Positions 16,508 through 26,940 of a stretch of DNA of 64,000 bases are shown here, in pieces. Position 1 is the first letter of the stretch. Each line of letters opens with the position of its first letter. Origin of the DNA: Nitrosomonadales bacterium (GTDB lineage: Bacteria > Pseudomonadota > Gammaproteobacteria > Burkholderiales > Gallionellaceae); assembly GCA_023259055.1 (NCBI GenBank), contig JAHFQZ010000003.1, positions 310,001-374,000 of the forward strand, written 5' to 3'. Below the pieces are notes generated by a model. It was not told where the DNA came from. It was given only the letters and a program-made list of their open reading frames with translations, and did not search any database. The position numbers and the translations under genes are program-made.

Positions 16508-17163
16508 GATGCCACCCCCTTGCTCGCAAACCAGTCACCGTTGTACCAGCGCGAGATGAACAAGGAGAAAGTGTGGAACAGTTTTGTGAACGGCAGCAAC
16601 ACCAGCAACAATTCTATCGAGAACAGGTGCAGCGCCAGCATCAGGGTGTATTCCGTCAGCAGGTGGTGATAGGCCAGATAGCCGGTCAGCAACGGCAGGA
16701 GCGTCGCTCCCCACGCGACATAATCACCGATGCCGGACAGCATGCGCTTCACCGGGTTGTTCAGCCGGTGCGCCAGCAGCACGCCCAAAGCCACTATCGC
16801 CGCCACCACCGAGGCATCTATCAACGCTGTAGGCAAACCCGGCCAGACCAAGCTCGTTATGCTGCGGAAAAATTCGATGTGCGGCGCGAAGAAGAAAATC
16901 GTCACCAGCAGTCCGAAATGGAACACATAACCGCCGATGTAAGTCACCGGATCGCGTTTCAGCATGCCTTCTGCTGGCAACGATCGCATGGCTATGGTGC
17001 GCCAACCGCTGCCGGGAGTGATAGTGCGAGGCCTTGCCAGATCAGCCTTGCGGCCAAGACCAAGGATCTCGAACAGGCGCAGCCCGATACCTGCAACGAA
17101 TAACATCAATGCCCAGTTCAATGCGCTGCCGCGCGCGAAGGTCAGGAGATCGAGATGGCTCAT
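16504..17163 (-). CDS. isp1: Isp1, NarI-like cytochrome b of the hydrogenase
   Basis: Starting at ATG 17163 (MSHLDLLTF) the protein has 219 residues. It shows about five membrane segments, among them LNWALMLFVAGIGLRLFEIL, YVFHFGLLVTIFFFAPHIEF, VVAAIVALGVLLAHRL and LMLALHLFSIELLLVLLPF, with His residues that can bind heme b. The family is the respiratory nitrate reductase gamma/Isp1 type. A longer start would extend into a repeat element and is rejected. The first in-frame ATG has ggat upstream as a weak ribosome site. It anchors the hydrogenase and passes electrons to quinone. Confidence 0.87.
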   Translation of the reverse strand: MSHLDLLTFARGSALNWALMLFVAGIGLRLFEILGLGRKADLARPRTITPGSGWRTIAMRSLPAEGMLKRDPVTYIGGYVFHFGLLVTIFFFAPHIEFFRSITSLVWPGLPTALIDASVVAAIVALGVLLAHRLNNPVKRMLSGIGDYVAWGATLLPLLTGYLAYHHLLTEYTLMLALHLFSIELLLVLLPFTKLFHTFSLFISRWYNGDWFASKGVAS

Positions 17164-17183
17164 TTTGAAATATCCATTAGAGC

Positions 17184-17312
17184 CGTCATTCCGGCGCAGG
17201 CCGGAATCCAGCAATAACCAACACCCCGCGTAGCGGACATAACGGCGCAGTTGTCTGCGCTTTCGCGCAGGACGTTTCTTTCAACTGGATTCCGGCCTGC
17301 GCCGGAATGACG
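17184..17312. repeat. Mobile-type inverted-repeat element, copy 1 (inside hydrogenase operon)
   Basis: Perfect 28-base inverted arms (17184-17211 and 17285-17312) enclose 73 bases. Each arm is itself a hairpin (attccggcgcaggccggaat). The same arm sequence occurs at 32548-32575 and 32636-32663. The element lies between the small-subunit gene and isp1, only about 20 bases before the isp1 start. It could act as an RNA processing or stability element; no open frame is inside. Confidence 0.85.
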
Positions 17313-17332
17313 TGGTATTGGATTTCCCGGTT

Positions 17333-18448
17333 TCATTTTTCCTCCCGCGTCAGGTCCTGCACGGTCACTTTTTTGTGTGCCGCCTTTGCTGCAGCCTTGG
17401 TCGAACGGTTGTGCCAGGTAATCGCTGCTCCTGCTGCCGCGCCGGCTACCGCCGCCGCACCCAGCATGGAAGGTGTCACCGATACCGGCATGGACAGCGC
17501 TTCATAGAGAGGCCCGGCATCCCAGAAATTAGCCTCGGAGCAGCCGATGCAGCCGTGGCCTGACTGGACGGGGAAACTGGTGCCGTCGTTCCACTTGGTC
17601 GTGGCGCAGGCGTTGTAGGTCACCGGCCCCTTGCAGCCGAGTTTGAAGAGACACCAGCCTTTCCGTGCAGCTTCGTCGTCGAAGCTCTGGGCGAACTTGC
17701 CTTGGTCGTAGAACGGACGGCGATAACAGCGGTCGTGGATCGTCTCGCCATAAAAAGATTTGGGGCGGCCCTGTGCGTCCAGTTCGGGGATGCCGCCGAA
17801 AGTCAGGAAATGCGCCAGCACGCCGGTCATCACCACCGGAATCGGCGGGCAGCCGGGGACGTTGATGATGGGTTTGTTTTTGACGATATCGCCAACCGAG
17901 ACTGCGCCCGTCGGATTAGGGTCGGCCTTGGGAATGCCGCCGTAGCTCGCGCATGTTCCGACTGCGACTATGGCTGCCGCGCCTTGGGCTGTTTCCATCA
18001 GCATGTCGTGGTTACTGATTCCTGCAATGGTGGAGAAGCCGGGATTACCCATCGGGATCGAGCCATCGACGATCAGCAGATACTTGCCGTTGTTGTCCTT
18101 CATCGCCGCTGCACGGGCATGTTCGGCAGCCTCTGCCGAAGCGGCCTGCAGCGTATGATGGTAGTCGAGCGAGATCAGGTCGAAGATCAGGTTTTCCAGC
18201 GTCGGCGAATGCGAGCGCGTGATGGATTCGGTGCAGCCGGTGCATTCCTGAAAAGAGAGCCAGATCACCGATTGCCGTCGCGCCTTGGAGATCGCCTCTG
18301 CCATCGCGCTCGCCATGGATGGCGGCAACGCCAGCAATGCGGTCAGAGTAGTACAGAGTTGGAGGAATTCGCGGCGGGTGATGCCGCGCTGTGCCAAGCC
18401 TTCGCCTACGGTACCGGGCAGTATGTCCGGTTGCTGTGCGTGCTTCAT
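17333..18448 (-). CDS. hynS: [NiFe] hydrogenase small subunit with Tat signal and C-terminal anchor
   Basis: The start at ATG 18448 (MKHAQQPD) is chosen because gaggcagc stands right before it; the product then has 371 residues. A twin-arginine signal (TRREFLQL plus a hydrophobic run ending MASAMA) sends the folded dimer to the periplasm. SFQECTGCTES carries the proximal-cluster Cys pair, and later Cys motifs (GCPPIPVV, GCKGPVTYNAC, GHGCIGCSE) supply the other clusters. Near the end a membrane span (AAAVAGAAAGAAITW) is followed by a basic tail of about 25 residues. It pairs with HynL and passes electrons toward Isp1. The repeat element separates it from isp1. Confidence 0.92.
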   Translation of the reverse strand: MKHAQQPDILPGTVGEGLAQRGITRREFLQLCTTLTALLALPPSMASAMAEAISKARRQSVIWLSFQECTGCTESITRSHSPTLENLIFDLISLDYHHTLQAASAEAAEHARAAAMKDNNGKYLLIVDGSIPMGNPGFSTIAGISNHDMLMETAQGAAAIVAVGTCASYGGIPKADPNPTGAVSVGDIVKNKPIINVPGCPPIPVVMTGVLAHFLTFGGIPELDAQGRPKSFYGETIHDRCYRRPFYDQGKFAQSFDDEAARKGWCLFKLGCKGPVTYNACATTKWNDGTSFPVQSGHGCIGCSEANFWDAGPLYEALSMPVSVTPSMLGAAAVAGAAAGAAITWHNRSTKAAAKAAHKKVTVQDLTREEK

Positions 18449-18518
18449 GCTGCCTCCTGGTGGTTGGTGAACCATGGAATGCGTGAGTATTCTGCGCGGC
18501 AAATCTGCCTTGGTCAAC

Positions 18519-19034
18519 TCATACCATGTTCATTGACGAATCCGTGTGAACGGCATCTGTGTAAACCGCAAAACGCCCGATGATCTCAGCAGCGGTTGCA
18601 CATACTTCAGGTAGTGCTGTTGCAACCGCAGGCGTCAGCGTCTCTCCCCAATCCACCAGTGCCGGTTGTATGCCGATCAAGGCGCGCCGCTCCGGCCAGT
18701 GTCCGGTCAGGCGCGAGATGGACATCAGGTCGAGCAAGCCCACTTCATGCACGCTGCTCTTGCGATTTGCTCCAAGATAACGATCCATGTCTTCGCCTTC
18801 GAAGCTGCGCACCGTCCCGGGTGCAGCACACAGCTCAGCGGCATCGATCACCAGCAAGGCAGTGCATTCGCTGATCGGCACAGCCAGCGTGAACGACAGC
18901 GTGCCGCCATCAAGAAATTCCATATCTTCGCGTGCGCCGAATTGTGCTTCCAGTTCGCGCATGGCAACGATGCCTATGCCTTCGTCGGCAAGCAGCGTGT
19001 TACCGATGCCCAGCACCAGTATCTTTATGTCCAT
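18519..19034 (-). CDS. hynD: Hydrogenase maturation endopeptidase (HyaD/HupD family)
   Basis: The 171-residue protein begins MDIKILVLGIGNTLLADEGIGI, the signature of hydrogenase maturation proteases; the Glu in ADEG, Asp in VIDAAEL and His in SVHEVGLLDL fit the three metal-sensing residues. It trims the C-terminal tail of the large subunit after nickel insertion. The ATG at 19034 is preferred to an in-frame TTG at 19046. Either start overlaps the end of the hupK-like gene, so the two are coupled. The placement upstream of hynS is consistent with one long operon. Confidence 0.88.
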   Translation of the reverse strand: MDIKILVLGIGNTLLADEGIGIVAMRELEAQFGAREDMEFLDGGTLSFTLAVPISECTALLVIDAAELCAAPGTVRSFEGEDMDRYLGANRKSSVHEVGLLDLMSISRLTGHWPERRALIGIQPALVDWGETLTPAVATALPEVCATAAEIIGRFAVYTDAVHTDSSMNMV

Positions 19035-19993
19035 GCCAGTTCCCAAGGAACACAGGGATCAAGCGCTGCAACTGCTTGCGCGACATACTGTTGCAGCGCA
19101 TCACGATCCTCTGCATTTTGTCCCAGCAACTGATCGGCCAGTATTCCCTGCGGGTGGAAATTCCATTCGGTGGGCGCGACGATCAAGTAGTCGGCGATGC
19201 GTTTGCCATCGAGCACGATCTCATGCATCAATATGCCACGGGCTGTTTCCACGAGCGAGCGTCCAATGCCGGGTGCCACGGGTGTCGCGCTCACGGTGCC
19301 ACCGGCACCGACCTTGTCATCACCCATCGCCCAGTCCATCAGTTCGTCGAAGCGTGCACACCAACGGGAGAAGAAGAGCGGTTTAATTTTTTCTTCTGTT
19401 TGCTGTTGCCGTGCAATGGCGCCAGTCTCGGCTGACATGCCTCGCCAATCGGGCAGGCGACAGAATTTGGCGCTCAAACGCGGCCACTCTGCCAGCGTCC
19501 TTCTCGCATCAAGCCGTGGCAACAAACGGGGTGAAATGGGGTGTGATTCTTCTATCTGATGCAAACGCTGGTGAAGCGTTGCAATACGTGAGCTGCTCAA
19601 TAACGCATGCAGCCCGGCGCGGTTTCCTTCAGCGATCCACTTTATTGAGCTGATGAATTCATGCTTCAATGTGTCCTCTCTCAGCAATGGCGGCAAAGCA
19701 AGCAGGCAGCGCCAAAGATGCTCACGCATCACTTCGCGCTGTACGTTCGACTCGAGTCGCGGCACGCATTCCTCTCCATGTGCGGCAGCCAAGGCCAGCG
19801 CTGCCGCTCGCGCCTGCGCCTGCCCACATAGAGCAAACAGCAATGGAAGTTGTTGCACTGCCTGATCCGCCATGCGTCCGCGCAAAATCATTGCCACATC
19901 CGGGCGTTGGCTGCTGACTTGTACCGCACTGACCATGCCATCAGCACACGTGAGCCGCAATCGCACACGGCCAGTGTCGAAGTTCGGCATCAT
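19025..19993 (-). CDS. hupK: HupK/HoxV-like hydrogenase assembly protein
   Basis: The 322 residues resemble HupK, a scaffold related in sequence to the hydrogenase large subunit but lacking its ligand motifs. The N-terminal RVRLRLTCADGMVSAV and QQLPLLFALCGQAQARAA correspond to the region where large subunits carry RxCGxC; only one Cys remains here. HupK/HoxV proteins hold the Fe(CN)2CO unit during maturation under oxic conditions. The start overlaps the hypC-like gene (ATGA). The family match is moderate and was judged by eye only. Confidence 0.75.
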   Translation of the reverse strand: MMPNFDTGRVRLRLTCADGMVSAVQVSSQRPDVAMILRGRMADQAVQQLPLLFALCGQAQARAAALALAAAHGEECVPRLESNVQREVMREHLWRCLLALPPLLREDTLKHEFISSIKWIAEGNRAGLHALLSSSRIATLHQRLHQIEESHPISPRLLPRLDARRTLAEWPRLSAKFCRLPDWRGMSAETGAIARQQQTEEKIKPLFFSRWCARFDELMDWAMGDDKVGAGGTVSATPVAPGIGRSLVETARGILMHEIVLDGKRIADYLIVAPTEWNFHPQGILADQLLGQNAEDRDALQQYVAQAVAALDPCVPWELAWT

Positions 19994-20259
19994 CGTGGCG
20001 CAGTGAGATCGGGAAAATAAGCATCAAGATTGGTCTCACCCTGCAATGCCGCCGCAATGCCGTCGAGTGCAAGATTTATCTCCGCCACCCGCTGCACCGT
20101 CAGCTTTTCGCGGGCCTGCCCCAGCACGGCGTACACCCAGTCACCGGGCGATGTTTCTCCCAGCCAAAGGGTATTGATTCGTTCGCGCCGGCCACGCCCC
20201 TCACACCAGGCAAACGCGCCATCGATTTCGACAACTTGCATGGGAATGCCAAGGCACAT
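19990..20259 (-). CDS. hypC: HypC/HupF-family hydrogenase chaperone
   Basis: This 89-residue protein starts MCLGIPMQVVEI, the fixed HypC beginning; the Cys after the initiator Met is the residue that binds the iron centre. It also has the ...PGDWVYAVLGQA... core of the family. It is the first gene of the operon and overlaps hupK. The other maturation genes (hypA, B, D, E, F) are not in this window and must lie elsewhere, so this copy may be a dedicated paralogue (HupF/HoxL type) for this enzyme. Confidence 0.9.
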   Translation of the reverse strand: MCLGIPMQVVEIDGAFAWCEGRGRRERINTLWLGETSPGDWVYAVLGQAREKLTVQRVAEINLALDGIAAALQGETNLDAYFPDLTAPR

Positions 20260-20351
20260 CGTGATGCTCCCCCGGTTTTCGTCATCAGACGGGTGTGTTC
20301 ATGCTATCAGTTTTTGATCTGATTGAGCGATGAGCCCCCGTATGCCATACA

Positions 20352-20367
20352 TGCAAACTGCCTACCT
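20352..20367 (-). promoter_or_regulatory. Possible sigma-54 promoter for the hydrogenase operon
   Basis: On the minus strand the site reads AGGTAGGCAGTTTGCA. It has the GG-N10-GC spacing of -24/-12 promoters and the full TTGCA box; the match to TGGYAYRN4TTGCA is 10 of 12 defined positions. It lies about 90 bases before hypC. Hydrogenase operons in several proteobacteria use sigma-54 with an NtrC-type activator. No activator gene is in the window. Confidence 0.4.
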
Positions 20368-20563
20368 GGGAGCTATCACTGGAATTTGCAGAGCCAAAAG
20401 GGGCGGGTTCGCATTTAATCCGTGGATATTAGAAGACTTCAGCTTCATTATTGTTATGGCCTAACCCAAAGCCACCTCAGCGAATTTCACCCGACAGTTC
20501 CGATGATTATCCAGAATGCGAAACCGGGGTTTTATTGAGGCCTGTGAGATTGTCTACAAATTG

Positions 20564-20593
20564 TTGGAAAACCCCCAACTTTTACGCGATAAT
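20564..20593 (+). promoter_or_regulatory. Possible sigma-70 promoter for aconitase
   Basis: TTGGAA (20564-20569) and GATAAT (20588-20593) are separated by 18 bases. It is the best -35/-10 pair seen in the 493-base gap between hypC and acn. A start here would give a leader of about 150 bases that contains the inverted repeat at 20635-20701. The rest of the gap (20368-20563) shows nothing recognisable. Confidence 0.35.
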
Positions 20594-20634
20594 CTTCTTT
20601 CTGAATGCAGCTATTTTGGAGAGGAACGCAGAAT

Positions 20635-20701
20635 GGGTGGAGCACAGCGCGGAACCCGTCATAAAGTTCATCAATCTCCGATGGGTTGCGCTGCTTCACC
20701 C
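20635..20701. repeat. Imperfect inverted repeat in the aconitase leader
   Basis: gggtggagcacagcgcggaa (from 20635, arm to 20657) pairs imperfectly with gggttgcgctgcttcaccc (20683-20701) around a 25-base loop. This type of gggtgg...gcgctgc dyad is a common dispersed element in proteobacterial intergenic DNA. It sits 50 bases before the acn start and could affect translation or message stability. Confidence 0.5.
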
Positions 20702-20752
20702 GTCCTGAGAGGACACTGAATTTTTATTTAACGCAATTATTACGGAGAAACC

Positions 20753-22696
20753 ATGGCAGCATTAAACGTCGCACAGAAAATCCTCCTGGCCAACGCAGCC
20801 GGGGGGTTGAAACAGCTCCCGGCAGAGGGGCAACCGCTGGAAATCCAGTTCACCCATACCCTTTATCAGGACGCCACCGGCACTGCTGCCGCGCTGGCCT
20901 TCGAGAAGATGGGCGTGGACCGCGTGAAGACTACCTCGGTCATCGTGGTGGATCACAAGACCCTGCAGGTCGGCTACATCGACGGCGACGACCATCGCTA
21001 CCTCGAGACCTTCAGCAAGAAATACGGCTGCTGGTTCTCGCGCGGCGGCAACGGCATCTGCCACAGCGTGTTTCTGGAAGATTTCGCGGTTCCCGGCAAG
21101 TCGGTGATCGGTTCTGATTCCCACACTACTAACGCCGGCGGCATGGGAATGCTGGCGCTGGGTGCGGGCGGTACGGACGTCAGCTTTGCGATGGCAGGTA
21201 CTTCGTACAAGATCGAAATGCCGAAAGTAGTGCAGGTGAACCTCACTGGCGCGCTGCATCCGGGCGTGCTCGCCAAGGACGTGATCCTGAACGTGCTCAA
21301 GGTCATCGGCATCAAGGGCAACAAGGCCATCTGCCTGGAGTACACCGGGCCGGGCCTGAAGAGTCTGAATGTCACCGACCGTGCCACCATTTGCAACATG
21401 GGAACTGAGGCTGGTGTCGCCTTCTCGATTTTCCCATCCGATGATATTACCAAGGCTTACCTCGAAGGCAGGAAGCGCGCCAATGACTTCAAGCCGCTGG
21501 CTGCTGATGCGGGCGCTACCTACTCGCGCACTGTCGAGATCGACCTGTCAACGCTGGAGCCCACCATTGCGCTTTACCCGCGTCTGAAATCGATGGAGCC
21601 CGTTTCCAAGCATGCCGGGACACCGGTCGACACCGTGTTCATCGGCAGCTGCACCAACTCCAACTACGAAAACCTGGCGCGCGTCGGCGAACTGCTGCGC
21701 GGCAAGAAAGTCAAAGTAGATACCGCGATTGCACCCGGCTCTCAGGCTATCGCGCGCCAACTGGCAGCAGCAGGCTACATTGAAATCTTCTATGCCGCCG
21801 GTGTGCGTGTGCTGGAAAACGCCTGCTCCGCATGTATCGGACAAGGCTTTAGCCCACCCAGCAATGGCGTGATGCTGTCCACAGCCAACCGTAACTTCGA
21901 AGGCCGTTCTGGAACCGAGAGCGCTTCCGTGCATCTCGTCAGCCCGGTCACCGCGATAGCCGGTGCGATAACGGGGGTTATTACCGATCCGCGCACGCTG
22001 TTCAAAGGCGATCTCGCCATCCAGCATGTACCGCCGGTAGTCGACATGGGTGCCTATGTCGCGCCGCTGCCCCCAGCGGAAGCCGCCAAGGTGGTGATGC
22101 GCTACGGTCCTGACATCGCGCCGTTGCCGACGCTGGATCCGTTGCCAGCGAAACTTGCAGGCGAAGTGCTGCTCAAGCTCGGCAACGAGATCACGACCGA
22201 CCATATCCAGCCTGCCGGCAAGTACCTGTCGTTGCGTTCCAACGCGGACGAATACGCCAAGCAGGCAACTTTTGTGCAGGTGGACAAGACCTTTAGCACC
22301 CGCGCGGCGGCAGTACGCGATGCGGGCAACCATGGTTTCATCGTGGCCGGCGACGGCTACGGCATGGGCAGTTCGCGCGAACATGCCGGACTGTGTCCGC
22401 GCATCCTGGGGATTCGCGCCATCGTGGCCAAAGGCTTCGAGCGTATCCATCTGGCCAACCTCGCCAACTTCGGCATTTTGGGGCTGATTTTTGAAAACCC
22501 GGCTGATCTGGATCGTATCCAGCAGGGCGCCAAAGTGTCTCTCGACACTTCCGCCCTGGAAAGCGGCCAGCTCAAACTGGTGGTTGCGGGCCTCGGTGAT
22601 ATTCCTCTCAAGCTCGCACAGGGCAAGGAAGATATTCCGATGATCCGTGCAGGCGGCGCGCTGTCCCTGTTCGCCAGCCAGATGAAGGCTGCTTAA
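20753..22696 (+). CDS. acn: Aconitate hydratase, short (about 650-residue) type
   Basis: The 647-residue enzyme interconverts citrate and isocitrate. The [4Fe-4S] ligands are Cys300 (GSCTNSN), Cys358 and Cys361 (CSACIG); SDSHTTNAGG and the C-terminal swivel domain (GYGMGSSREHAGL) are also intact. Most betaproteobacteria use AcnA (about 890 residues) or AcnB (about 860). This shorter form is the type seen in deltaproteobacteria, Aquificae and other reductive-TCA organisms, so it may have come with the cycle. A clear ribosome site (acggaga) precedes ATG 20753. It is followed by icd after 107 bases; the two convert between citrate and 2-oxoglutarate and complete the segment between citrate lyase and korABC. 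Confidence 0.92.
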   Translation: MAALNVAQKILLANAAGGLKQLPAEGQPLEIQFTHTLYQDATGTAAALAFEKMGVDRVKTTSVIVVDHKTLQVGYIDGDDHRYLETFSKKYGCWFSRGGNGICHSVFLEDFAVPGKSVIGSDSHTTNAGGMGMLALGAGGTDVSFAMAGTSYKIEMPKVVQVNLTGALHPGVLAKDVILNVLKVIGIKGNKAICLEYTGPGLKSLNVTDRATICNMGTEAGVAFSIFPSDDITKAYLEGRKRANDFKPLAADAGATYSRTVEIDLSTLEPTIALYPRLKSMEPVSKHAGTPVDTVFIGSCTNSNYENLARVGELLRGKKVKVDTAIAPGSQAIARQLAAAGYIEIFYAAGVRVLENACSACIGQGFSPPSNGVMLSTANRNFEGRSGTESASVHLVSPVTAIAGAITGVITDPRTLFKGDLAIQHVPPVVDMGAYVAPLPPAEAAKVVMRYGPDIAPLPTLDPLPAKLAGEVLLKLGNEITTDHIQPAGKYLSLRSNADEYAKQATFVQVDKTFSTRAAAVRDAGNHGFIVAGDGYGMGSSREHAGLCPRILGIRAIVAKGFERIHLANLANFGILGLIFENPADLDRIQQGAKVSLDTSALESGQLKLVVAGLGDIPLKLAQGKEDIPMIRAGGALSLFASQMKAA

Positions 22697-22713
22697 CAAC
22701 ATTTGGATTACCC

Positions 22714-22747
22714 ATCAGGTGGTCTGGCTTAGGTCAGTCCACCTGAT
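22714..22747 (+). repeat. Hairpin between acn and icd
   Basis: Arms atcaggtgg (22714-22722) and ccacctgat (22739-22747) pair perfectly around a 16-base loop. No U-run follows, so read-through into icd is expected. It may protect the 3' end of the acn part of the message. Confidence 0.6.
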
Positions 22748-22788
22748 CTAAATTCTTAATTCCGATTCTTAATGCTTTGATTATTTAA

Positions 22789-25032
<2,244 letters not shown>

Positions 25033-25087
25033 TACGTAAGACGGCCATTATTCCAGTCGCAACGGAGTAGTGCCGGGATAAAAAAAC

Positions 25088-25126
25088 AATCGCTGGTGGT
25101 CGAGCAGGCCATCAGCGATTTTTTTT
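25088..25126 (+). terminator. Rho-independent terminator after icd
   Basis: A 12-bp stem (aatcgctggtgg with ccatcagcgatt, one G-U pair) with a 9-base loop is followed by a run of T. It ends the acn-icd transcript. The remaining 240 bases before the Sel1 gene hold no other feature that could be recognised. Confidence 0.88.
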
Positions 25127-25368
25127 ACGGATGCACGGTGCACACCTGCCAGTCTGTCTTTTGAATATCGACAGCTCATCTGCTGATACAACACAATCCT
25201 TGTTTTTTCGGTGGCCGGGGGGTTGTCCGCAATATACTGAAAGTAAAAGTTGGTTCGGCCAGTGGGATGTACTGAAAGAGTTTGCATAAAAAATTTGGTA
25301 TATTGATCTAAGGGCGGCAAGGGTGTAGCTTGTAATCAAGGTTCCAGTTCGATAAGAGGATAGTGAAA

Positions 25369-26133
25369 ATGCAACAGTTGCTAAAACATATTTTGATGGT
25401 TTGTGCATGTCTGTTTGCTTTGACCGGACATGCAATGGTCAAATCGCCAGACATGCAGATCGAGTCAATAGTCGATACGCAATCGGATGCGGGACGCGCG
25501 TATTTTGCGGGTGAGTACGAAAAAGCCGCAAAGTTATACAGGACTGCCGCAGAACATGGTGATGCCGAAGCGCAGCTAATACTTGGATCCATGTATGAAG
25601 TCGGACTGGGTGTGCTTCAAGATTCCAGGGAGGCAATCAAGTTGTATCGAATGGCAGCAGAACAGGGTAATGCCAGAGCCCAATATAAAATCGGGGCCAT
25701 GTATGACATCGGACTGGGTGCTCCTCAGGATTACACGGAAGCGGTCAGGTGGTGGCGCTTGGCCGCTGATCAGGGAGATGCTTTTGCGCAACTCAACCTC
25801 GGAGCGAAATATGACCATGGAAAAGGTGTTCCCAAGGATTTCAGCGAGGCGGTGAAGTGGTATCGCCTGTCAGCGGAACAGGGTAATTCTTTTGGGCAGG
25901 AAAAACTTGCGTGGAAGTACCTCCTGGGAGAGGGTGTTCCGCAGGATGATGTTCTGGCGTATATGTGGCTCGATATAGCGGCCAGCGATCAATCTGATTT
26001 AAGGCGAAAAGCTGCTGCTCATCAACGTATGCAACAACGTGATGCCCTTGCAAGGCGCATGACTGCCCAGCAAATTGCCAAGGCGCGAGAACTCATCAAA
26101 AAATGCAATGCCAATAATTTCAAGGGATGTTAG
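25369..26133 (+). CDS. Exported Sel1-like repeat protein
   Basis: ATG 25369 is chosen because agagga lies 8 bases before it; a GTG six bases earlier is too close to that site. The 254-residue product has a signal peptide (hydrophobic HILMVCACLFALTGHA). Several Sel1 repeats of about 36 residues follow, with AEQGNARAQYKIGAMYDIGLG, ADQGDAFAQLNLGAKYDHGKG and similar units. It ends in a helical tail with the late motif AYMWLDIAA. Sel1 proteins are scaffolds for protein contacts. No enzymatic function is implied. Both flanking genes are unrelated, and it appears to be a single-gene unit. Confidence 0.85.
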   Translation: MQQLLKHILMVCACLFALTGHAMVKSPDMQIESIVDTQSDAGRAYFAGEYEKAAKLYRTAAEHGDAEAQLILGSMYEVGLGVLQDSREAIKLYRMAAEQGNARAQYKIGAMYDIGLGAPQDYTEAVRWWRLAADQGDAFAQLNLGAKYDHGKGVPKDFSEAVKWYRLSAEQGNSFGQEKLAWKYLLGEGVPQDDVLAYMWLDIAASDQSDLRRKAAAHQRMQQRDALARRMTAQQIAKARELIKKCNANNFKGC

Positions 26134-26276
26134 CGGGAGTCAACTTGCTGCTTGGGATGATCGGTCATCGTTCAGCAGAACGGAAGTGGTAAGATGAAAC
26201 TGCTTGTCTGAAAACGAAAAAGCAGAGGGAAGTTTAGTTACAGATACAATTTAAATCTAGTTTATAAGGAAATGCA

Positions 26277-26663
26277 ATGCGTAAAGTTTTTTTGGTAATG
26301 CTGCTTACCGCTATGAGTAATTGTGCGGTGGCGGAATTGGTAAATGTTGGCAGCAATGAAAACACTTCCATATACGTTGATACCGATACCATCAAGAGGA
26401 CGGGCAATACGGCAAGAATGACGCATCTGACCGACTTCAGCACGCCCAATAAAGATATGGGTGAATATTACAAGTCGACAAAAGACCAGAATGAATACGA
26501 CTGCAAGGAATCAAAATGGAGAAGGCGTGCGTTCTCTGAGTATTCAAAAAATATGGGCGCTGGAAAAGTGGTTTACAGCGATTCTTTTACTGCAAGGTGG
26601 AGACCAGTCCCACCTGAAAGTGGGATTGAAATTTTATGGAAATTCGCCTGCACAAAGCGATAG
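26277..26663 (+). CDS. Surface-adhesin protein E-like exported protein
   Basis: The 128-residue protein has a signal peptide (MRKVFLVMLLTAMSNCAVA). The mature part contains YVDTDTIKRTGNTARMTHLTDF, and two Cys (in YDCKES and FACTKR) could form a disulfide. This pattern matches the surface-adhesin-E family, small periplasmic or surface proteins common in betaproteobacteria. Actual adhesion activity is not shown by the sequence. A ribosome site (aagga) precedes the ATG and a terminator follows. Confidence 0.7.
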   Translation: MRKVFLVMLLTAMSNCAVAELVNVGSNENTSIYVDTDTIKRTGNTARMTHLTDFSTPNKDMGEYYKSTKDQNEYDCKESKWRRRAFSEYSKNMGAGKVVYSDSFTARWRPVPPESGIEILWKFACTKR

Positions 26664-26695
26664 CCACCCGCGGGCTTTTAGATGGCTATTGCAGG

Positions 26696-26725
26696 AGCCA
26701 CCCTTGCGGTGGCTTTTTCTTTTTC
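26696..26725 (+). terminator. Rho-independent terminator
   Basis: agccacc (26696-26702) pairs with ggtggct (26708-26714) around a 5-base loop and is followed by tttttcttttt. It closes the adhesin-E-like gene and insulates the petABC operon. Confidence 0.85.
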
Positions 26726-26940
26726 TGCATGTGCATTTGCCTGTTCGATTGTTGCACGCGGCTTGGCTTAATCTCATCGTAATTTTGTTCATTCTGTTGT
26801 TTGAACAAGGCTGCCATTTTTAAAATTACCCGATTTAACTAGTCCACTTCTATACTTATTTTATTGATTGCGAGATGCGAAATAGCGGAGTAGGATATGC
26901 GCAAAATTAGTAAATGGTAATATACTCAGGGAGTGTCAAG

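Noticed and set aside
17702-18583. 293-codon plus-strand frame opposite hynS and the protease
   Set aside because: It is a shadow of the hydrogenase genes; the sequence is Arg/Ala/Gly-rich without domains.
20451-20708. Small plus-strand frames in the gap before aconitase
   Set aside because: No ribosome site or family features; they span a dispersed inverted repeat.
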